Positions 50,543-55,483 of a stretch of 55,483 nucleotides of DNA are shown piece after piece. A program made the position numbers and the translations under genes. Location: contig NZ_SHKR01000001.1 in the NCBI RefSeq assembly GCF_004217145.1, positions 1 to 55,483 on the forward strand, written 5' to 3'. The DNA is from Kribbella rubisoli. Its GTDB lineage: Bacteria > Actinomycetota > Actinomycetes > Propionibacteriales > Kribbellaceae. Within the stretch, counting starts at the first letter, position 1. Every line of letters begins with the position of its first letter. The notes under the pieces were generated by a model, which saw only the letters and a program-made list of their open reading frames with translations, did no database searches and was not told the origin of the DNA.

Positions 50543-51661
50543 CTACTGCCGAAAGTCAGGTGCTGCCTCGACAATCTCGAACGGGACCAGCGAGAGGTTC
50601 GGCACCGCCTCGCCGCGGAGCTGGGCGAGCAGGAGGTCGACGGCGCGACGCCCCATCTCGGTCTGGTTCTGCCGGATGTGCAGGTACGGCGGTCCGCCGA
50701 TCGAGTCGCCCGGTGAGTCGAAGCACGCGACGACCCGGTCGCCCAGGACCCGGTCGACCATGCGGGCCAGGTTGTACTCACAGGCGAAGTACGCCGTCAC
50801 CTGCGGCATGCGGTCGCGGAACGCGCGGATGACGTCCAGGTCTGCACTGACGCTTTCAGTGGTCGTCGATCCGGGCAGGGTGCTGCGGAGGTCGGTCAGC
50901 TCGTACGCGTGGCCGCGACCCGTGAACGCCGCGCGAAAGCCGTCCAGACGGTCCTCGATCGAGGACGTGTTCACTGGCGGTGGCGAGACGAAGGCAATGT
51001 GTTCATGGCCCTGGTCCAGCAGGCGGGTCGTTAGGGCACGGGCGGCAGCCACGTTGTCTGTGTGTACGGCGGCCACCGGGATGCCGGCCAGATGCCTGTC
51101 TACGAGGACCACTGGGAATCCGTCGAGGACCTGCCGGAGCAGACTGGCGTTGTAGAAGTCGCCGTGCACCGGGAACACGATCAAGCCGTCCACAGTGGCT
51201 ACGAGCGAGTCGACCGCCTTCTCCTCGTCGGACTGACGCCCATGGGTTCGCCGTACGACCAGGTGGGCGTTGTACTCCGCGCAGCGCTCCTCGATCGCGT
51301 TGAGCAGGTCCAGCCCGTACGCCTCGGACATGTCCGGGACGATGAGCGCGATCGAGCGGGCCTCCCGCCGCGGAGTCGGACGGAGCGGGATGGTCAGGTC
51401 GGTGAGGTCCGGCAGCCGGCGTACGACGAAGGTGCCTTTGCCGCGGATGCGCTCCACGAGACCGGCTTCACGCAGTACCTCCAGGGCGCGCTTGGAGGTG
51501 ATCCGGCTGACCCCGAACTGGGCCGCCAGCTCCATCTCCGACGGCACCCGGTCCCCCGGCCGGAGGGCGCCGCGCCGGAGCTGCTCCAGGACGTGAGCGC
51601 AGATCCGCTCGTACAGCAATGCCACCTGCGTGTCCCCCCTCGCCCGTTGTCTGGTTGACAT
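50543..51661 (-). CDS. GntR/LacI hybrid transcriptional regulator (AraR-like architecture)
   Basis: The 372-aa protein has a GntR-type winged helix-turn-helix at about 12-80 (RPGDRVPSEMELAAQFGVSR, then GKGTFVV) fused to a LacI-type sugar-binding domain (RSIALIVPDMSEAYGLDLLNAI onward, with VVLVDRHL and VHTDNVAAARALTTRLL). This is the AraR arrangement, in which a sugar relieves repression. ATG 51661 lacks a clear ribosome-binding site; GTG 51625, with GAGGGGGGAC eight bases upstream, is a strong alternative start. It is divergent from a GT39 gene; no sugar operon adjoins it, so its targets may be elsewhere. Confidence 0.85.
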   Translation of the reverse strand: MSTRQRARGDTQVALLYERICAHVLEQLRRGALRPGDRVPSEMELAAQFGVSRITSKRALEVLREAGLVERIRGKGTFVVRRLPDLTDLTIPLRPTPRREARSIALIVPDMSEAYGLDLLNAIEERCAEYNAHLVVRRTHGRQSDEEKAVDSLVATVDGLIVFPVHGDFYNASLLRQVLDGFPVVLVDRHLAGIPVAAVHTDNVAAARALTTRLLDQGHEHIAFVSPPPVNTSSIEDRLDGFRAAFTGRGHAYELTDLRSTLPGSTTTESVSADLDVIRAFRDRMPQVTAYFACEYNLARMVDRVLGDRVVACFDSPGDSIGGPPYLHIRQNQTEMGRRAVDLLLAQLRGEAVPNLSLVPFEIVEAAPDFRQ

Positions 51662-51761
51662 ATCCAATCATCCCGGACTGCCGGCCACACATGTCACGCG
51701 GAATCGCGGCGCCGGTCCTGAATCAGTAGCGGGGACCCCCTCCGGCTGACAACATTCCGGC

Positions 51762-53213
51762 ATGACCCGCCCTCCGGTGCATCCGTTCGCTGCTCGGCCC
51801 GTGGTCGGCCTCGCGGTGCTTGTCGGTGTCGTGCTGACCGCGCTCTCCGGGCGCTACGGCTACCACCGCGACGAGCTCTACTTCATGGTCGCCGGCAAGC
51901 ACCTCAGCTGGGGGTATATCGATCAGCCGCCGCTGACCCCGCTGATCGCCCGCATCTCGACCGCGATCTTCGGCGACACCGTGATGGGTCTGCGGGTGCT
52001 GTCGACGCTGAGCTGCGTCGCGACGATCATCGTGGTCGCCCTGCTCGCCCGCGAGTTCGGCAGTGCTCGGCGCGGTCAGGTGCTGGCCGCGATCTGCACC
52101 GCCGCGTCCGGGTTCGTGCTCGGCGTCGGGCACATGGTGTCCACGGCGACGTACGACCTGCTCGCCTGGATGCTGATCGGGCTGTTCGCGGTGAAGCTGC
52201 TGCGCACGGGCGACGGCCGCTGGTGGCTCGCGCTCGGGCTGACGGCCGGGATCGCCTTGGAGAACAAGTACCTCGTGGTGCTGCCGATCGGCGCGCTGCT
52301 CGTGTCGCTGCTGATCGTCGGACCGCGCAGCGTACTGCGCTCGTGGTGGCTGCTCGCAGGCGTCGCCGTGGCCGGGGTGGTCGCGCTGCCGAACGTGCTT
52401 TGGCAGTTCCAGCACGGCTGGCCGCAGCTCACCGTTGCAGGCGGGATCAGTGAGGACGACGGCACCGAGAACCGCATCATGTTCATCCCGCTGCAGATCC
52501 TGCAGCTGTCGCCGTTCCTGGTCCCCATCTGGATTGCCGGGTTCCTCCGGCTGTGGAAGAAGCTGCAATGGGCCCGCTCCGTTGCGCTCGCCTACCCCGT
52601 GCTGTGCGTGGCAGTCCTGCTCGCCGGCGGGAAGTCGTACTACGCATTGCCGCTCCTACTCGTCCTCGTCGCAGCCGGTTGCGAGCCGGCCCTGCGATGG
52701 GTCGATCAGCACCGGATCCAGGCTGTCATCGGTCTGGCGCTGACGGTACTGACCTCGGCCGTCTTCACGTTGCCGGTGCTGCCCGCATCAGCCGCCGACT
52801 TCGTCATCCCGGTGAACAAGGAGCAGGGCGAACAGATCGGCTGGCCGGCCTTCACCGCGTCTGTTGCGACCGCATGGGAGCAGATCCCGCCCGGGGAACG
52901 GTCGACGGCAACGATCTTTACCAGCAACTACGGCGAGGCCGGTGCCCTTCGGCGGTACGGACCATCGCACGGCCTGCCGATCGCGTACTCCGGTCACATG
53001 AGCTTCGCCGACTGGGAACGCCCGCCGGACACGAACACCGGCCCGGTCCTGCTCGTCGGTATGTTGCCGACGCCGGACTTCCGGGACTGCAAACAGGTCG
53101 GGACCATCCACGCCATCGTCTCGAACGACGAGGACGGCGCCACTCTGTTCGTGTGCGAGACGCCCGCGGAGCCGTGGTCCACACTGTGGCCGAAGCTCCG
53201 CCGGTTCTACTGA
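51762..53213 (+). CDS. GT39/ArnT-like membrane glycosyltransferase
   Basis: The 483-aa integral membrane protein has about ten hydrophobic helices and the PMT_2-type first-loop motif YHRDELYFMVAGKHLSWGYIDQPPLTP (in segments), whose Asp-Glu pair is the usual catalytic site. It would transfer a sugar from a polyprenyl-phosphate donor to a protein or lipid on the outer membrane face. The final 150 residues form a soluble domain. Its stop overlaps the next gene start (TGATG), suggesting coupling with the FGE-sulfatase-domain protein. Confidence 0.85.
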   Translation: MTRPPVHPFAARPVVGLAVLVGVVLTALSGRYGYHRDELYFMVAGKHLSWGYIDQPPLTPLIARISTAIFGDTVMGLRVLSTLSCVATIIVVALLAREFGSARRGQVLAAICTAASGFVLGVGHMVSTATYDLLAWMLIGLFAVKLLRTGDGRWWLALGLTAGIALENKYLVVLPIGALLVSLLIVGPRSVLRSWWLLAGVAVAGVVALPNVLWQFQHGWPQLTVAGGISEDDGTENRIMFIPLQILQLSPFLVPIWIAGFLRLWKKLQWARSVALAYPVLCVAVLLAGGKSYYALPLLLVLVAAGCEPALRWVDQHRIQAVIGLALTVLTSAVFTLPVLPASAADFVIPVNKEQGEQIGWPAFTASVATAWEQIPPGERSTATIFTSNYGEAGALRRYGPSHGLPIAYSGHMSFADWERPPDTNTGPVLLVGMLPTPDFRDCKQVGTIHAIVSNDEDGATLFVCETPAEPWSTLWPKLRRFY

Positions 53214-53815
53214 TGGATCTGGTTGAGATTCCGGCCGGGCTGATCTTCCTTCGTGACGATCGAGTCGACCGGCGCTGGCACGTCGATCTGCCCGCGTTCC
53301 GACTGGGGCGTTATCCCGTCGTTGTGGGCGAAACACCGCTCACGGGCGTCAGCTGGTACGACGCAGTTGCCCTGTGCAACCAAATGTCGGCGGATGCGGG
53401 GCTCCCGGCCGCGTACGAGATCTCCGGCTCGGACGTCAGCTGCGATCGGACTTCGCCGGGCTATCGGTTGCCGACCGAGGCGGAATGGCAATGGGCCTGC
53501 ACGGCGGGCACACCGGCGTACCGCTATGGGGAGCTCGACGAGATCGCCTGGTACTCGGGCAACTCCGGTGGGCGGCCGCACGCCGTGGGCGGGAAGGCGG
53601 CCAACGCATGGGGTTTGCACGACATGCTCGGCAACGTGTGGGAGTGGTGCTGGGATCTGTACGACCCCTCCGCCTACGGTTCCTACCGCATCTTCCGTGG
53701 CGGCGGCTTCGCCGACACAGATCGCTCCGTCGGCTCGACGGTCCGGCGTCGCTCCCATCCGACCTTCGCGATCGAAGACCTAGGCTTCCGCGTGGCCCAG
53801 TCGATCACGGCTTGA
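53213..53815 (+). CDS. formylglycine-generating-enzyme/sulfatase-modifying (SUMF1) domain protein
   Basis: The 200-aa protein is a compact SUMF1/FGE-type fold with WYDAVALCNQMS, YRLPTEAEWQWAC, GLHDMLGNVWEWC and the C-terminal RGGGFAD and GFRVAQS motifs. Family members oxidise sulfatase cysteines, or act as C-type-lectin-like or hydroxylating enzymes. At this short length, and without the C-terminal cysteine pair of true FGE, sulfatase activation is uncertain. It overlaps the GT39 stop by one base. Its 3' end overlaps the quinone oxidoreductase gene by 11 bp. Confidence 0.85.
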   Translation: MDLVEIPAGLIFLRDDRVDRRWHVDLPAFRLGRYPVVVGETPLTGVSWYDAVALCNQMSADAGLPAAYEISGSDVSCDRTSPGYRLPTEAEWQWACTAGTPAYRYGELDEIAWYSGNSGGRPHAVGGKAANAWGLHDMLGNVWEWCWDLYDPSAYGSYRIFRGGGFADTDRSVGSTVRRRSHPTFAIEDLGFRVAQSITA

Positions 53816-54752
53816 GCGCGAGCTTGCCCACGGTGACGCCGGCTTCGAGCTCAGCAAGCACCTTCGGCCCGTCCGCCAGGTCGTAGACAGTTGGTTTGCC
53901 GGGCGGATACACACCCGCGTCGATGAGGCGGCCCAGCTCATCCATCACATCCGTGAACAGCTCCGGCGCTTGCTGGATGAACGTTGTGAGGTGATGCCCG
54001 ATCACCTGCACCGGATGCTTGAAGTTCAACTCCCAGTTGCTGATCGAGGACTCCCCCGCGGCCGCACCGATCACGATGACCTTCCCCGTCACCCGCCGCG
54101 CAACCTCGATACTCCGCCGGAACGTCTCACCACCCACCGACTCGAGAACGACATCAACGCTGCCGTCCCTCACCTCGGCCTGCAACTCCCCGATCTCAAT
54201 CACCCGATCCGCCCCAAGCCGTCGTACGACGCCATGCTTCGAGGCAGACGCCGTCGCGATCACCGTCGCCCCGTAGTACTTGGCAATCCGCACCGCCGCT
54301 TGTCCGACACCACCCGCGGCCGCGTGGATGAGGACCGTGTCGCCGACCGTCAGTTGCCCTAGGTGGCGAAGCGCAGCGAGTGCCGTCCCCCAGTTCAACA
54401 CCAGCCCAAGCGCCTCCTCATCCCCCCACCCCACCGGCACCGCAACGAAATCAGCCATCACCATGTATTCCGCAAACGCCCCATACCCGGTCCCGATGAC
54501 GTGCTCCCCCACGGTCACGTCGGTCACGCCACTCCCCACGGCAACCACCTCACCCGCCGCCTCGAATCCGGCCAGGTAGGGCGGGCGCGGCCCACCGTCG
54601 TACGTCCCCCGCGTCTGCATCACATCCGCGAAGTTCACCCCTGCGGCGCCCACCCGCACCAACACTTCTCCCGCCGCAGCTCTTGGCGCCTCTACCTCGA
54701 CCAGCCGTATGTCTCCAGGTCCGTCCGCCGAGGGCTGCTCCAATGCGCGCAC
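53805..54752 (-). CDS. NADPH:quinone oxidoreductase (zinc-independent MDR family)
   Basis: The 315-aa medium-chain reductase has the N-terminal GroES-like fold (GVNFADVMQTRGTY, GFEAAGEVVAVGSGV), the AAAGGVGQAAVRIAKYYGA cofactor loop and VVLESVGGETF. It lacks the zinc-ligand cysteines and so belongs to the quinone-oxidoreductase branch. It would reduce quinones or enones with NADPH. The start is GTG 54752; the open frame further upstream crosses the operator and is not coding. It is divergent from a GNAT gene across a palindromic operator. Confidence 0.85.
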   Translation of the reverse strand: MRALEQPSADGPGDIRLVEVEAPRAAAGEVLVRVGAAGVNFADVMQTRGTYDGGPRPPYLAGFEAAGEVVAVGSGVTDVTVGEHVIGTGYGAFAEYMVMADFVAVPVGWGDEEALGLVLNWGTALAALRHLGQLTVGDTVLIHAAAGGVGQAAVRIAKYYGATVIATASASKHGVVRRLGADRVIEIGELQAEVRDGSVDVVLESVGGETFRRSIEVARRVTGKVIVIGAAAGESSISNWELNFKHPVQVIGHHLTTFIQQAPELFTDVMDELGRLIDAGVYPPGKPTVYDLADGPKVLAELEAGVTVGKLALKP

Positions 54753-54794
54753 GACCCACCACCCATCTCCGTTGTTAGATCGCCATCGTACATC

Positions 54795-54814
54795 TGTTTG
54801 ATAGCAATCAAACA
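54795..54814. promoter_or_regulatory. palindromic operator candidate in the divergent spacer
   Basis: TGTTTGAT (54795-54802) and ATCAAACA (54807-54814) form a perfect 8-bp inverted repeat with spacer AGCA. The size and A/T-rich arms resemble MarR- or HxlR-type operators. It lies 43-62 bp upstream of the quinone oxidoreductase start. Confidence 0.55.
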
Positions 54815-54840
54815 CCTGGATTAATCGGTGGCAGCCGGCA

Positions 54841-54868
54841 AATCTCCCCGGTAGCTTCCGGGGAGATT
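54841..54868. terminator. 11-bp stem-loop before the GNAT gene
   Basis: AATCTCCCCGG (54841-54851) and CCGGGGAGATT (54858-54868) flank the loop TAGCTT. It lies 22 bp before the GNAT start codon and so belongs to its leader if transcription starts upstream. It could act as a terminator or leader hairpin, or insulate the divergent promoters. Confidence 0.5.
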
Positions 54869-54890
54869 CCGAGCGCCAAGGAGTTGAGCG

Positions 54891-55397
54891 ATGCCCCTGC
54901 CCGTGCTGACCAACCGCCTGGCACTCCGATGGCCGGTCGAGTCCGACTACCCCGCCCTGTGCACCCTCTGGACCGACCCTCGCGTCGCCCGCTTCATGGA
55001 CGACTACGGTCCCCGGGACCGCGAAGGCGTCCGCGACTGGGTCAACACCCACGCCGACAACCCCGGCAACGGCACCCACGCCCAACTAATCCTCACCCGC
55101 CGAACCGACGCAGAAGTCGTGGGCTGGATAGGCCTAGGCGCCAGCGACGACCCCTTAGCCGACTGGAGCTTCGGCTACGCCGTACTCCCTGCCCACCGCT
55201 CCCACGGCTACGCCACCGAGGCGCTAAGAGCGGCCCTCGCCTACTGCCACCAAGACCTCGCAATCCCCACCCTGTGGGGCGAATGCCACCCCACCAACAC
55301 CGCCTCAGCCCACGTAATGCAATCCGCCGGCCTAACCCGAACAACCCCGTCCCAAACCGGCAGCCCCCGCTTCGTCTTCGCCCCCAACAAGAGCTAA
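54891..55397 (+). CDS. GNAT family N-acetyltransferase (RimJ/RimL-like)
   Basis: The 168-aa protein has the GNAT fold of the Acetyltransf_3 type: N-terminal LTNRLALRWPVESDYPAL, the GWIGLGASD strand, GYAVLPAHRSHGYATEAL carrying the acetyl-CoA pyrophosphate loop, and the C-terminal HPTNTASAHVMQSAGL. It transfers an acetyl group to an amine; the substrate is unknown. The ATG at 54891 follows AAGGAG. Codon choice includes CTA, TTA and ATA, less biased than in the housekeeping genes here. It may be complete, with the last 86 bases of the window being non-coding low-complexity DNA. Confidence 0.85.
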   Translation: MPLPVLTNRLALRWPVESDYPALCTLWTDPRVARFMDDYGPRDREGVRDWVNTHADNPGNGTHAQLILTRRTDAEVVGWIGLGASDDPLADWSFGYAVLPAHRSHGYATEALRAALAYCHQDLAIPTLWGECHPTNTASAHVMQSAGLTRTTPSQTGSPRFVFAPNKS

Positions 55398-55483
55398 CAG
55401 CAACCGCGCCCGCGGGCAGCCCAGCCCAACCCGGCCAAGCTGGTGAGCGAACCGCCAACCCAGCCCAAGCCGCCGAACGAACC

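Overview
The window looks like the chromosome of a high-GC actinomycete. The markers are a phosphatidylinositol-mannoside (PIM) operon (pgsA-patA-pimA), an EF-G2 paralogue, a ferritin, a HIT-thrS pair arranged as in mycobacteria, XRE/DUF5753 regulators, and several genes whose start codon lies 6-7 nt after a TANNNT box, as expected for leaderless mRNAs. A Kribbella/Nocardioidaceae-type organism is my best guess, at low confidence for genus. No tRNA, rRNA, CRISPR array or insertion sequence is evident.

Region 1 (1 to about 14.2 kb) is accessory DNA, most likely the right end of an integrated element. It holds poorly conserved and decayed genes and two giant divergent NTPases: a SIR2-like/P-loop protein of 1143 aa and a NACHT-like NTPase of 1325 aa ending in a PD-(D/E)xK nuclease domain. 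A four-gene regulatory cassette follows (a small CxLGxHxGxHRD protein, XRE-DUF5753, DUF6879, a 74-aa protein), then a tyrosine integrase. The integrase ends 13 bp from the 3' end of an acyl-CoA dehydrogenase gene, which may be the integration target. The two NTPases are the best candidates for an undescribed anti-phage defence locus.

Region 2 (14.2-31.2 kb) is core metabolism. An acyl-CoA dehydrogenase diverges from a TetR-thiolase-FabG-MaoC operon. Next come a short second threonyl-tRNA synthetase with a Thr-codon attenuator leader, TesB thioesterase, a PAC2 protein, a 2-hydroxyacid dehydrogenase/DUF2264 operon behind a LacI-type operator, ferritin, a DUF2207 membrane protein and EF-G2.

Region 3 (31.2-42.5 kb) starts with an overlapping operon (small membrane protein, TPR protein, AAA+ ATPase). 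It continues with a HIT protein, the PIM lipid operon, and a HIT/full-length thrS pair. In Mycobacterium the thrS-HIT pair and pgsA-patA-pimA are contiguous; here a lipoprotein and two tandem secreted paralogues on the opposite strand separate them.

Region 4 (42.5-55.5 kb) contains an ABC transporter operon with a DedA gene inside it, and an azoreductase/ECF41 sigma factor pair with mirror-image candidate ECF41 promoters. Further along are a Pro/Gln-rich ParA-like ATPase, a two-component system whose kinase has an extra C-terminal extracytoplasmic domain, a GntR/LacI hybrid regulator, a GT39 glycosyltransferase overlapping an FGE-sulfatase-domain gene, a quinone oxidoreductase and a GNAT acetyltransferase.
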